Assembly: GCF_000719095.1 (NCBI RefSeq)
Contig: NZ_JOEH01000002.1
Coordinates: forward strand, 248,001 to 312,000
DNA: 64,000 nucleotides
Origin: Streptacidiphilus jeojiense
Lineage (GTDB): Bacteria > Actinomycetota > Actinomycetes > Streptomycetales > Streptomycetaceae
Reading direction: 5' to 3'
Both the position numbers and the translations under genes were made by a program. The first letter of the stretch is position 1. Each line of letters begins with the position of its first letter. Under the pieces are notes generated by a model. That model saw only the letters and a program-made list of their open reading frames with translations, did not search any database and was not told the DNA's origin. This document shows, piece by piece, positions 32,681 to 40,959 of this stretch.

Positions 32681-33859
32681 CTACGGCCGACCGGCGGCGG
32701 CCCGGTAGGGGCGGAAGAACGCGCGCAGTTCCTCCGCGTACAGCTCCGGCTCCTCGAACGGCGCGAAGTGTCCGCCGCGCGCGGGCTCGGTCACCCGTAC
32801 GGCATTGGCCGTGCGCTCCAGCCAGGCGCGCGGCGGGCGCACCACGTCGCCGGCGAAGATCGAGAAGCCTGACGGGACCTCGACCCGGCGGGCGAGCTGC
32901 TCGGGCGGGATGGCGGAGTTCGCGTGGTACATCCGCATCGAGGAGCCGATCGTCCCGGTGAGCCAGTACAGCGTGACGTTGGTGAGGATCTCGTCCTTGG
33001 TGAAGCTCCGCTCGATGTCGCCGCCGCAGTCGCTCCATGCGCTGAGCTTCTCGACGATCCAGGCGGCGAGCCCGGCGGGGGAGTCGGTGAGCCCGAAGGC
33101 GGCGGTGTGCGGCTTGGTGCGGTGCATGGCGGCGTAGGCGCCCTCGGTCGCGCCCCAGGCCGTGACCTCCCGGATCCAGGCGAGCTCCTCGGGTGCGAGC
33201 TCCGCCGGGTCGCCGCCGAACAGGGGCAGTCCAGCGTCGGTGCGGTGCACGGCCACCACCCGGTCGGGGTGGTCGAGTGCGAGGTAGCGGCTGACATGGC
33301 TGCCGATGTCCCCGCCGGCCGCGCCGAACCGGGAGTAGCCGAGGACGGACATGAGCTCGGCCCACAGGCCGGCGACCGCGATGGAGTCGAGGGGCGGTCC
33401 GGCGGGGCCGTCGGAGTACCCGAAACCGGGCACGTCGGGCACGACCACGTCGAAGGCGTCGGCGGGATCGGCACCGTGGGCGCCGGGGTCGGTGAGGAGC
33501 GGGACGACCTTGGCGTAGCGCCAGAACGAGTCCGGCCAGCCGTGGGTGAGCACCAGCGGCAGCACCGGCCCGGTCGGCGCGACCGCACGGGCATGGACGA
33601 AATGGACGCCCAGGCCGCCGAGCGGCACCCGGAAGTGCGGCAGCCGGGCCAGTTCCGCCTGCTGCGCCGGCCAGTCGAAGCCGTCCGCCCAGTAGTCGAC
33701 GAGTTCGCGGAGGTAGGCCGGATCGGTCCCGAGCGACCAGCCGGCGTCCTCGGGCAGGTCCGGCCAGCGCGTCGCGCGCAGCCGCGCCCGTAGGTCGTCG
33801 AGGGCGGCGGGGTCGGTCCGCAGGGTGAACGGCTCCGGTCGGAGCGGGGCGTCCGGCAT
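32681..33859 (-). CDS. Epoxide hydrolase-like alpha/beta hydrolase
   Basis: A 392-residue protein with the EHN N-terminal domain (about 1-110, with the FDWPAQQAELARLPHFRV region) followed by an alpha/beta hydrolase domain. Landmarks: oxyanion HGWPDSFW, nucleophile Asp in GGDIGSH, lid Tyr region, and catalytic His in ARGGHFAPFEEP. This arrangement is that of microsomal-type epoxide hydrolases, which open epoxides to diols. Start MPDAPLRPEPF (ATG 33859) is preferred over 33910. No signal peptide. Actinomycetes often carry several copies and substrate is not predictable. Confidence 0.9.
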   Translation of the reverse strand: MPDAPLRPEPFTLRTDPAALDDLRARLRATRWPDLPEDAGWSLGTDPAYLRELVDYWADGFDWPAQQAELARLPHFRVPLGGLGVHFVHARAVAPTGPVLPLVLTHGWPDSFWRYAKVVPLLTDPGAHGADPADAFDVVVPDVPGFGYSDGPAGPPLDSIAVAGLWAELMSVLGYSRFGAAGGDIGSHVSRYLALDHPDRVVAVHRTDAGLPLFGGDPAELAPEELAWIREVTAWGATEGAYAAMHRTKPHTAAFGLTDSPAGLAAWIVEKLSAWSDCGGDIERSFTKDEILTNVTLYWLTGTIGSSMRMYHANSAIPPEQLARRVEVPSGFSIFAGDVVRPPRAWLERTANAVRVTEPARGGHFAPFEEPELYAEELRAFFRPYRAAAGRP

Positions 33860-33957
33860 GGAACGCACGCTACCGGAGTCCGCGGCCCGGACTGTCCCGA
33901 CCGAGCGCATAGGGTGGGGGCTGCCTGATTCCGTTCCCTCTCGGAGGTCCGCAGTCC

Positions 33958-34782
33958 ATGGAACGCCAACTGACCCTGATGGCCGTCCACGCCCATCCCG
34001 ACGACGAGGTGCTGTCCACGGGGGGCGTGCTGGCGTCCGCGGCGGCCGAGGGCTTCCGCACGGTACTGGTCACCTGCACCAACGGGGAGCAGGGCGACGG
34101 CCCCGGCGGTATCAAGCCCGGGGAGCCCGGCCACGACGAGGCGCGGGTGCGCGAGGTCCGGCTGGAGGAGCTGAAGGAGTCGGTGGCCCAACTGGGCATC
34201 TCCGACGTGGAGCTGCTCGGCTACCACGACTCGGGCATGGTGGGCTGGGAGGCCAACCAGCGGCCGGAGGCGTTCGCCAACATCCCGCTGGAGGAGTCCG
34301 CCGGGCGACTGGCCGAGCTGATGGAGCGCTACCGCCCCGATGTCGTCGTCACCTACGACGAGAACGGCGCCTACGGCCACCCCGACCACATCCAGGCCCA
34401 TCTGATCACCATGGCGGCGATCAAGGCGGTCAGGGGGTCCGGCATCCCGGCGAAGTTCTACTACACGGCCATCTCCCGGACCCGGATCGAGGAGATGTTC
34501 GCGTACCTGCGGGCCACCGGCGCCGAGGTGGGGGACTTCGAACTGCCGGACGACTTCGGCAACTCCGACGAGGAGATCACCACCGTCGTGGACGTCTCCC
34601 CCTACGTCGAGCGCAAGCGCAAGGCGCTGGAGGCGCACGCCAGCCAGGGGGAGAACATCTTCATGCTGCGGCTGTCCGAGGAGGGCCAGCAGCGGGCGTT
34701 CGGCCAGGAGGCGTTCGTCCGCCAGTTCAGCGACGTGCCGGTGCCGGAGCACGAGGACGACATCTTCGCCGGGCTGCGCTAG
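33958..34782 (+). CDS. PIG-L/LmbE-family deacetylase (Mca-like)
   Basis: A 274-residue PIG-L family metal-dependent deacetylase: zinc-binding HAHPDDE at residues 10-16, and the second motif HPDH around residue 141. Family roles in actinomycetes are mycothiol biosynthesis (MshB), mycothiol conjugate amidase (Mca) or antibiotic tailoring. The surrounding sequence CTNGEQGDGPGG and YHDSGMVGW fits the Mca/MshB group broadly, but I cannot decide between them. RBS CTCTCGGAGG precedes ATG 33958. Single gene. Confidence 0.87.
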   Translation: MERQLTLMAVHAHPDDEVLSTGGVLASAAAEGFRTVLVTCTNGEQGDGPGGIKPGEPGHDEARVREVRLEELKESVAQLGISDVELLGYHDSGMVGWEANQRPEAFANIPLEESAGRLAELMERYRPDVVVTYDENGAYGHPDHIQAHLITMAAIKAVRGSGIPAKFYYTAISRTRIEEMFAYLRATGAEVGDFELPDDFGNSDEEITTVVDVSPYVERKRKALEAHASQGENIFMLRLSEEGQQRAFGQEAFVRQFSDVPVPEHEDDIFAGLR

Positions 34783-34830
34783 GCAGCGGCCGCCCCGGGC
34801 TCCGGCCCGCGCCCGTTCACCTGCCCCGCT

Positions 34831-35814
34831 CTACCAGCGGTGGTGCACCTGGGCGCGGATGCTGAGGTCGTAGAGGTCGCGGATCGCGTCCAGGGTCGGC
34901 CCGGTCAGCGGCGGCAGGGCGGCGGCAGCCGCGTTGGCCTGCGCCTGCGCCGCGCTGCGGGCGCCGGGGATGACGCTGCTGACGCCGGGCTGCTGGATGA
35001 TCCAGCGCAGCGCGGTCTGCGCCGGGGTCGCGCCCTCCGGTGCCAGCTCGGCGAACTCGGCGGCGGCCGCGACGCCGGTCTCGAAGTCGATGCCGGAGAA
35101 GGTCTCGCCCTGGTCGAAGGCCTCACCGTGGCGGTTGTAGCTGCGGTGGTCGTCGGGGCCGAACACGGTGTCCCTGGTGTACCGCCCGGTCAGCAGCCCG
35201 GAGGCGAGCGGGACCCGGGCGATGATGCCGACCCCGGCCTGTTCGGCGGCGGGCAGCACCTGCTCCAGCGGCTTCAGCCGGAACGGGTTGAGGATGATCT
35301 GCACGCTGGCGGTGCCGGGACGGGCGATCGCCGCCAGCGCCTGCTCGCAGGTCTCCACGCTGACGCCGTACGCCGCGATCCGCTCCTCGGCGACCAGGGT
35401 GTCCAGCGCGTCGAAGACGGCGTGGTCGGCGTAGACCGCATCGGGCGGGCAGTGCAGCTGCACCAGGTCGAGCCGGTCCACGCCCAGATTGCGGCGCGAA
35501 CGGTCGTTCCAGGCACGGAAGTTGTCCAGGACGTAGCTCTCCGGCAGCTGCTCGGCGCGGCGGCCCATCTTGGTGGCGACGAACACCCCGCTGTTGGGGC
35601 GCTCGCGCAGGTAGCGGCCGATCAGCTGCTCGCTGCGGCCGTCCCCGTAGACGTCGGCGGTGTCGAAGAAGTCCACGCCGCCGGCCACGGCGGCGTCCAG
35701 CACCGCGAAGGCGTCCTGCTCGCGCACGGCGCCCCAGTCGGCACCGAGCTGCCAGGTCCCCAGACCCACGACGGAGACTTTCCTACCGGTCCTGCCGAGC
35801 ACGCGATCGTCCAT
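34831..35814 (-). CDS. Aldo/keto reductase
   Basis: A 327-residue NADPH-dependent aldo/keto reductase: GLGTWQLG at the N-terminus, catalytic-region DTADVYGDGRSEQLIG, Lys in VATKMG, and the C-terminal cofactor motif VIPGARSAAQAQANAAA. The fold is a TIM barrel. It resembles the YajO/Tas-like AKR branch; substrate unknown. It faces the 310-base intergenic region before 36126 with its own promoter not evident. Confidence 0.92.
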   Translation of the reverse strand: MDDRVLGRTGRKVSVVGLGTWQLGADWGAVREQDAFAVLDAAVAGGVDFFDTADVYGDGRSEQLIGRYLRERPNSGVFVATKMGRRAEQLPESYVLDNFRAWNDRSRRNLGVDRLDLVQLHCPPDAVYADHAVFDALDTLVAEERIAAYGVSVETCEQALAAIARPGTASVQIILNPFRLKPLEQVLPAAEQAGVGIIARVPLASGLLTGRYTRDTVFGPDDHRSYNRHGEAFDQGETFSGIDFETGVAAAAEFAELAPEGATPAQTALRWIIQQPGVSSVIPGARSAAQAQANAAAAALPPLTGPTLDAIRDLYDLSIRAQVHHRW

Positions 35815-36028
35815 GTCCGCATCCTACTGAGGTCGTCCGTGGAGCCCCCGACGGACGCTCCGGCAGGTGCACAGACCACGCACAGCATGCCGGGACCCGC
35901 ACCCGTACGAGCGCGGACCGACGAATACCAGAGCTAAATTTGAGGTTTCCCCGAAAGGCCTTCTCCTGAGCTTCATCTGAGGTTCCACAAGGGCGCCGCA
36001 AAGGAGGAATCCGGCGCCAGGGAATCGC

Positions 36029-36058
36029 TTGACATGGAGCGGCCGACCGCCCCAGGAT
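36029..36058 (+). promoter_or_regulatory. Promoter of the secreted-protein pair
   Basis: -35 TTGACA (36029-36034), an 18-base spacer and -10 CAGGAT (36053-36058); a leader of about 60 bases reaches ATG 36126. The rest of the 35815-36125 gap shows no gene or striking repeat. Confidence 0.6.
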
Positions 36059-36125
36059 TGCGCTCGGCGAACGAAACCGCGATCGCCACGATTCGGCGGA
36101 TTCAATTCCGTGATGGGGGAAACAC

Positions 36126-36656
36126 ATGCGTAACGCAAAGCGCGTTGCTGCCGTTCTCGGCGCGTCAACGCTGATTTTCATGGGTGTCACCGGGGTGTCC
36201 GGGACGGCCTTCGCAGCCGGCTCCGCGACCGTCCACCCGGACGGGTGCCCGCCGGACCCCGGCTACAGCTTCAGCGCGGTGACCCACACGTACCACGACA
36301 TGGTCAGCAGCGTCGAAGGCACCAGTGACGAGACCATCGGCATCGCGCTGACCTCGGGCAAGACCGTCACCGGCACCATCACCGGCACCGTCACCACCGA
36401 GGAGTCGGCGATCTTCGCCAGCGCCAAGGAGTCGGTCAGCGCCTCGCTGGCCAAGGCCATCACCACCTCGGTGACCTACTCCGCGACCTGGAAGATCCCC
36501 AGCAGCACCAAGGTCGGCTACCTGCACGCCGGCGCCGATGAGGAGAAGATGCACTGGGAGTACGGCTCCACCGGCGGCAACTGCGTCTACCACATCAGCC
36601 GCCAGGGCACCGCGACCTTCCCGTACCACGTGCCGACCTTCTGGCACACCAGTTGA
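36126..36656 (+). CDS. Secreted protein of unknown function
   Basis: A 176-residue precursor with a Sec signal peptide (about 1-30, ending AFAAG). The mature domain is Thr/Ser-rich and strand-rich, with two Cys (in DGCPPD and GGNCVY) that could form a disulfide joining its ends. The middle GKTVTGTITGTVTTEES and SVSASLAKAITTSVTYSA segments have an alternating polar/hydrophobic pattern reminiscent of aerolysin-like membrane-spanning hairpins, but this is only a visual impression. RBS GGGGGAA. It overlaps the lipoprotein gene by TTGA. Confidence 0.75.
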   Translation: MRNAKRVAAVLGASTLIFMGVTGVSGTAFAAGSATVHPDGCPPDPGYSFSAVTHTYHDMVSSVEGTSDETIGIALTSGKTVTGTITGTVTTEESAIFASAKESVSASLAKAITTSVTYSATWKIPSSTKVGYLHAGADEEKMHWEYGSTGGNCVYHISRQGTATFPYHVPTFWHTS

Positions 36657-37123
36657 GCCGCGGGCCGGCCGCTGCAGGGATCCTCGCGGCGGCTGTGATC
36701 GCCCTGGCGGCGTGCTCCTCCGCGAAGCAGGCGCCGTCCGCGGCGCCGACCCCGAAAGCGGTCGGCCCGGCCTCCGCGGCCGCTTCGGCGACCGCCCCGG
36801 TGGATCCGCAGGAATACAGCGGATCGATTCCCGAAGGAAAGCTGCTGCTGAATACCCAGGGAAACGGGAATTCATCGCTGGCCATCAAGGGAACGGGTAC
36901 GGACGGGGATTTCGTCATCGCCGTCAGCTGCATCGGGAAAGGCTCCCTGCATGCGGCGGACAAGTCCGGCCGGCTGCTGCTGGGCGTGGACACCTGCGAA
37001 GAGAGCCCGGGGGCCATCTACAACAGCCGCGGGCAGCTGCGCGCCGCGGACTCGGCCGTCGCGATAGCCGCGTCGCCCGGCGTCCACTGGCGCATCGCGG
37101 TCTTCCGGGCACCGCACCAGTAG
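36653..37123 (+). CDS. Small lipoprotein coupled to the secreted protein
   Basis: A 156-residue lipoprotein from TTG 36653, which overlaps the previous stop as TTGA; a TTG start is rare and suggests dependence on coupling. Lipobox LAAC at about residue 21. A Pro/Ala linker (about 25-50) precedes a compact C-terminal domain with two Cys (VSCIGKG and VDTCEES). The pattern of LNTQGNGNSSLAIKG followed by Cys resembles small beta-sandwich lipoproteins found in many Streptomyces genomes. Function unknown; coupling suggests it works with the 36126 protein at the cell surface. Confidence 0.72.
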   Translation: MSRGPAAAGILAAAVIALAACSSAKQAPSAAPTPKAVGPASAAASATAPVDPQEYSGSIPEGKLLLNTQGNGNSSLAIKGTGTDGDFVIAVSCIGKGSLHAADKSGRLLLGVDTCEESPGAIYNSRGQLRAADSAVAIAASPGVHWRIAVFRAPHQ

Positions 37124-37163
37124 CCGCAGCGCCAGTAGCGGTACCGGGACAGGCACTGACGTG

Positions 37164-37203
37164 ACCACTGTGCGGGAGGGGGCGCCCCCTCCCGCACAGT
37201 GGT
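37164..37203. terminator. 40-bp perfect palindrome, bidirectional terminator
   Basis: A perfect inverted repeat with no loop bases, beginning ACCACTGTGCGGGAGGGGGC. It follows the lipoprotein gene and ends 30 bases before the RNase H start, so it also lies in that gene's leader region. Confidence 0.75.
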
Positions 37204-37233
37204 GTGCCCGTTGCGGACTGCCATCATGGGTGC

Positions 37234-37971
37234 ATGATCGAACGAGTCGTCGCGGCGTGCGACGGAGCAGCCAAGGGAAACCCGGGACCGGCGGCATGGG
37301 CCTTCGTGGTCGCGGACAGCGCCGGCGCGCCGCAGCGCTGGCAGGCCGGGCCGCTCGGCCACAGCACCAACAACATCGGTGAACTCACCGCGCTGGAACA
37401 GCTGCTGACGGCCACCGACCCGACGGTCCCGTTGGAGGTCCGGCTCGACAGCACCTACACCCGTGACGCGGTGACCAAGTGGCTGGCCAACTGGAAGCGC
37501 AACGGCTGGAAGAACGCCGGCGGCAAGCCGGTGGCCAATCGCGAACTGATCCAGCGCATCGACGCGCTGCTGCAGGGCCGCGACGTCACCTTCGTCTACG
37601 TGCCGGCGCACCAGGTGGACGGCGACCCGCTGAACGCGATCGCCGACAAGGCCGCCAGCGACGCCGCGCGGTTGCAGCAGGCGTCCGGCGGGACCGCCCC
37701 CGACCTTCCGGTGCCGGACCCGGTCAGCGGGTCGGCATCCCGCAGCAGGCGGCCTGCGGCGGGGTCGGCCGGGGCGGCGGCCAAGGCGGCCGGCGGGGTT
37801 GCCAAGGCGGCCGGAACGGCCAAGCCGGCCGGAGCCGGGGGCCGTTCGCGCACCCTCGCCGCGCGGTACCCCGGCACCTGCCCGTGCGGCCGGTCCTACG
37901 CCAAGGGCGAGCAGATCACCAGGGTGGGCAGCGGCTGGGGCCATCCGGGCTGCACCGCCGCGGAGGCCTGA
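37234..37971 (+). CDS. RNase H-like protein with C-terminal Cys-rich motif
   Basis: A 245-residue protein. Residues 1-140 are an RNase H1 domain: acidic residues in AACDGAAKGNPGPAAW, in NIGELTAL and in LDSTYT, and the basic handle NWKRNGWK. It would cut RNA in RNA-DNA hybrids. A Pro/Ala/Gly linker (about 145-210) leads to a C-terminal CPCGRSYAKGEQI...HPGC motif of three Cys and one His, a likely small zinc ribbon. ATG 37234 is used (MIERVVAACDG); 37204 adds ten residues and overlaps the palindrome region. Confidence 0.88.
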   Translation: MIERVVAACDGAAKGNPGPAAWAFVVADSAGAPQRWQAGPLGHSTNNIGELTALEQLLTATDPTVPLEVRLDSTYTRDAVTKWLANWKRNGWKNAGGKPVANRELIQRIDALLQGRDVTFVYVPAHQVDGDPLNAIADKAASDAARLQQASGGTAPDLPVPDPVSGSASRSRRPAAGSAGAAAKAAGGVAKAAGTAKPAGAGGRSRTLAARYPGTCPCGRSYAKGEQITRVGSGWGHPGCTAAEA

Positions 37972-38032
37972 GGGGGCCTGAGGGGGCCTGAGCGGGACCC
38001 CGTCGGCGGAAACTAGATGTATATAGCAACGT

Positions 38033-38101
38033 ATGTGTAAGGTGCCCTTGGATCTGGTGGCGGCTGCTCACCATGCGGGGCAGGTCGTCGCCGTGCGCTG
38101 A
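38033..38101 (+). CDS. Possible 22-residue leaderless peptide ORF
   Basis: MCKVPLDLVAAAHHAGQVVAVR from ATG 38033, preceded by TATATA (38020-38025) at a distance expected for a leaderless transcript. It ends 17 bases before the methyltransferase gene, whose SD (GGAGGAGG) overlaps nothing of it. It could be a regulatory upstream ORF or simply mark the promoter of the methyltransferase. Low confidence. Confidence 0.3.
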   Translation: MCKVPLDLVAAAHHAGQVVAVR

Positions 38102-38118
38102 CTTGGAGGAGGTTTTCC

Positions 38119-39411
38119 ATGGCTCAGGCAGCAGGACGACTCGCCGGCGTGCTCGGCGGCGTGCTGGAAGGGCCGCTGCCGCTGCGGATCCGGGCCTGGG
38201 ACGGCAGTGAGGCCGGGCCCGCCGAAGCGCCCACGCTGGTCTTCCGCAACCGCCGCGCGCTGCACCGGCTGCTCTGGAAGCCGGGCGAGCTGGGGCTGGC
38301 CCGCGCCTGGGTCGCCGGCGACATCACCGTCGAGGGCGATCTGTACGAGGCGCTGGGACGGCTGGCGCCCAGCGTGTGGCAGGGCGGCGAGCCGGCGCCG
38401 GCGCGGCGCGCGCTGCCCGACGGCCGCACGCTGCGGCTGGCCGCCGACGTACTGGCGCTGGCCGGCCCGTCGCTGCCGCCGGCGCCGCCCGAGGAGGAGG
38501 TGCCGCGCCGGCACGGGGTGCGGCACAGCATCGGCCGCGACCGCCAGGCGATCAGCCACCACTACGACGTCGGCAACGACTTCTACGCGCTGGTGCTCGG
38601 TCCCTCCTTCGTCTACTCCTGCGCCTACTGGCCCGACCCGGAGGCGACGCTGGAGCAGGCCCAGGCCGCCAAGCTCGACCTGATCTGCCGCAAGCTGGCA
38701 CTGCGCCCCGGGATGCGGCTGCTCGACGTCGGCTGCGGCTGGGGTTCGCTGGTGCTGCACGCGGCCGAGCACTACGGGGTGCACGCGGTCGGCGTGACCA
38801 TCTCGGCGGAGCAGGCCGACCTGGCCCGCAAGCGGGTGGTGGACGCCGGTCTGACGGACCGGGTGGAGATCCGGATCCAGGACTACCGCAGGATCGAGGA
38901 CGGCCCCTTCGACGCCGTCTCCTCGGTGGGCATGGCCGAGCACGTCGGGTCGGTGGCCTACCGGACCTACGCGGACCAGCTGTACCGGCTGCTCAGGCCG
39001 GGCGGACGGCTGCTCAACCATCAGATCGCCCGACGTCCGCTGGAGGACGAGTCGGGGTACGCGGTCGACGAGTTCATCGACCGCTACGTGTTCCCCGACG
39101 GCGAGCTGGCCCCGGTCGGCAGCACCGTCTCGGCGCTGGAGTCGGCCGGCTTCGAGGTGCGGGACCTGGAGTCCATCCGCGAGCACTACGCGCTGACGCT
39201 GCGCGCCTGGGTCGCCAACCTGGAGGCGAACTGGTCCGAGGCGGTCCGGCTGGTCTCGCCCGGCAGGGCCCGGATCTGGCGGCTCTACATGGCCGCCTCG
39301 GCGCTGGCCTTCGAGCAGAACAACATCGGCGTGAACCAGGTCCTGGCGGTGCGCACCGGCGCGGGCGGGGCCTCCGGCATGCCCCTGGTCCGCGGTACCT
39401 GGGGCAGCTGA
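38119..39411 (+). CDS. Cyclopropane-fatty-acyl-phospholipid synthase-like methyltransferase
   Basis: A 430-residue SAM-dependent methyltransferase of the CFA-synthase (Mycolic acid cyclopropane synthase) family. N-terminal domain (about 1-120), then HHYDVGNDFYALVLG, the SAM site LDVGCGWGSL (about 200), HAVGVTISAEQ, SSVGMAEHVG and the C-terminal catalytic region RVWVANLEANW-like ARL. It would methylenate or methylate unsaturated acyl chains of membrane lipids. GGAGGAGG precedes ATG 38119. Streptomyces homologues are widespread and often of unknown product, so cyclopropane formation is not certain. Confidence 0.9.
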   Translation: MAQAAGRLAGVLGGVLEGPLPLRIRAWDGSEAGPAEAPTLVFRNRRALHRLLWKPGELGLARAWVAGDITVEGDLYEALGRLAPSVWQGGEPAPARRALPDGRTLRLAADVLALAGPSLPPAPPEEEVPRRHGVRHSIGRDRQAISHHYDVGNDFYALVLGPSFVYSCAYWPDPEATLEQAQAAKLDLICRKLALRPGMRLLDVGCGWGSLVLHAAEHYGVHAVGVTISAEQADLARKRVVDAGLTDRVEIRIQDYRRIEDGPFDAVSSVGMAEHVGSVAYRTYADQLYRLLRPGGRLLNHQIARRPLEDESGYAVDEFIDRYVFPDGELAPVGSTVSALESAGFEVRDLESIREHYALTLRAWVANLEANWSEAVRLVSPGRARIWRLYMAASALAFEQNNIGVNQVLAVRTGAGGASGMPLVRGTWGS

Positions 39412-39525
39412 CGCAGTGTCGGTTCCGTTGCGGCACACTGGTTTCCAGACCGTCCGCGACTGGGTATCCCGGTGGTGATTGGTCTATACACGTAGTGCGG
39501 GAGTGGCAGGTCTGGGGGGTCACTG

Positions 39526-40449
39526 ATGTCGCGTGAACGAGTGGCACGGCGGGTGGCGACGGCGGCGGCCTACGGCGGTGGGGGCATCGGACTGCTCGGT
39601 GCCGGGGTCGCCGGGCTGCTGCTCGCCGAGGCGAAGCTCGCCGCGGTCAAGCTGGACGTCCTGCAGGGCGACCCGCTGCCCGCCGACGGCTGCTACGGCC
39701 GGGAGCTGGCCGAGGACGGCGCCGAGCCGCTGGCCCTGGTGGTGCTCGGTGACTCCACCGCCGCCGGGTTCGGCGTGGACCACGCGGTCCGGACCCCGGC
39801 GGTGCTGCTCGCCTGCGGCATCGCCGCGATCGCCGAACGGCCGGTGCGGCTGACCGTCGTCGCGGCGAACGGGGCCGTCTCGGCGGACCTGGAGCGGCAG
39901 CGGGAGCTGGCGCTGCGGCGCGAGTCCGCACCGGACCTCGCGCTGGTCATGATCGGGGCCAATGACGTCGCCCAGCAGGTCAGGACCGCCGAGGCGGCGC
40001 GGATCCTCGGCGACACGGTGCGCCGGCTGCGGGCGGCCGGGGCCGCGGTGGTCGTCGGAACCTGCCCGGATCTCGGCGCGGTGGCCGGCATCCTGCCGCC
40101 GCTGCGCTGGCTGGCCGCGCGGGCCAGCCGCCGGCTGGCGGCGGCGCAGGACCGGGCCGTGGTCGAGGCGGGCGGGCACAGCGTGCTGCTCGGCACGCTG
40201 CTCGGACCGGAGTTCGCCGGTCGCCCGGAGATGTTCGCCTCGGACCGCTACCACCCCTCCGACCAGGGCTATCTGGCGGCCGCGATGACCCTGATGCCGA
40301 CCATGTGCGCGGCCCTGGACATCTGGCCGGGTGAGGGCGCCGCCCAGGCGGCCCAGACAGCCCGAGCAGCCCAGGCGCCCGCGACCCGGGGCGCCCGCGA
40401 GGGCGCCGGCCGGCCGGCGCGGGTCGCCGCCCTCCTCGATCCCCGGTAG
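39526..40449 (+). CDS. Membrane-anchored SGNH/GDSL hydrolase
   Basis: A 307-residue protein. One N-terminal membrane helix (about 16-36), then an SGNH esterase domain: block I LGDSTAAG with the nucleophile Ser, Gly/Asn of block III MIGANDV, and block V SDRYHPSDQGY with the catalytic Asp and His. It would hydrolyse esters or remove acyl groups outside the membrane. The C-terminal 40 residues are Ala/Arg-rich and disordered. The upstream gap (39412-39525) carries a CTATACACG motif that may be a -10 region. Confidence 0.9.
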   Translation: MSRERVARRVATAAAYGGGGIGLLGAGVAGLLLAEAKLAAVKLDVLQGDPLPADGCYGRELAEDGAEPLALVVLGDSTAAGFGVDHAVRTPAVLLACGIAAIAERPVRLTVVAANGAVSADLERQRELALRRESAPDLALVMIGANDVAQQVRTAEAARILGDTVRRLRAAGAAVVVGTCPDLGAVAGILPPLRWLAARASRRLAAAQDRAVVEAGGHSVLLGTLLGPEFAGRPEMFASDRYHPSDQGYLAAAMTLMPTMCAALDIWPGEGAAQAAQTARAAQAPATRGAREGAGRPARVAALLDPR

Positions 40450-40476
40450 CCGGGGCCCCGGTAGCCGCGGCCCGGA

Positions 40477-40884
40477 TCAGGCCAGCAGCTTGTCCTTGGC
40501 CTTCTGGAACTCCTCCTCGGTGATCGCTCCCGAGGACTTGAGGTCGGCCAGCCTGGAGAGTTCGTCCACCTGGCTGGAACCGCCGCCCGCGCCGCCGGGG
40601 GCCGCGGCGGCCTGGCGGACGTACTGCTTGAACGCGGCGTCGGCCTGCTGGGCCTGCTCCCGGTCCCGCTCGCTCATGGAGCGGCCCCGGATGATCACGT
40701 AGAGCAGCACGCCCAGGAACGGCAGCACGATCACCAGGAGGATCCAGCCGGCCTTGGCCCAGCCGCTCAGGGTGTGGTCGCGGAACAGGTCAGTGATGAT
40801 CTTGAACAGCAGGAAGAACCAGAGGATCCAGAGGAAGAACTCCAGCATGGTCCAGAACACGTTGAGCAAGGGGTAGTTCGACAT
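40477..40884 (-). CDS. Small membrane protein with PLDc_N and SHOCT domains
   Basis: A 135-residue protein: two membrane helices with the PLDc_N-like pattern (LWILWFFLLFKII; WILLVIVLPFLGVLLYVIIRG), a charged Gln-rich cytoplasmic linker and a C-terminal SHOCT motif (ELSRLADLKSSGAITEEEFQKAKDKLL). SHOCT domains are short oligomerisation helices in many proteins of unknown function. GGAGCTGACC precedes ATG 40884. No defined role. Confidence 0.92.
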   Translation of the reverse strand: MSNYPLLNVFWTMLEFFLWILWFFLLFKIITDLFRDHTLSGWAKAGWILLVIVLPFLGVLLYVIIRGRSMSERDREQAQQADAAFKQYVRQAAAAPGGAGGGSSQVDELSRLADLKSSGAITEEEFQKAKDKLLA

Positions 40885-40959
40885 GGTCAGCTCCAGCTGC
40901 TCGGCCCGCTGAGATGCGGCGATGACGCCTGAAAAACAGTCATATCACCGCAAATCAGG

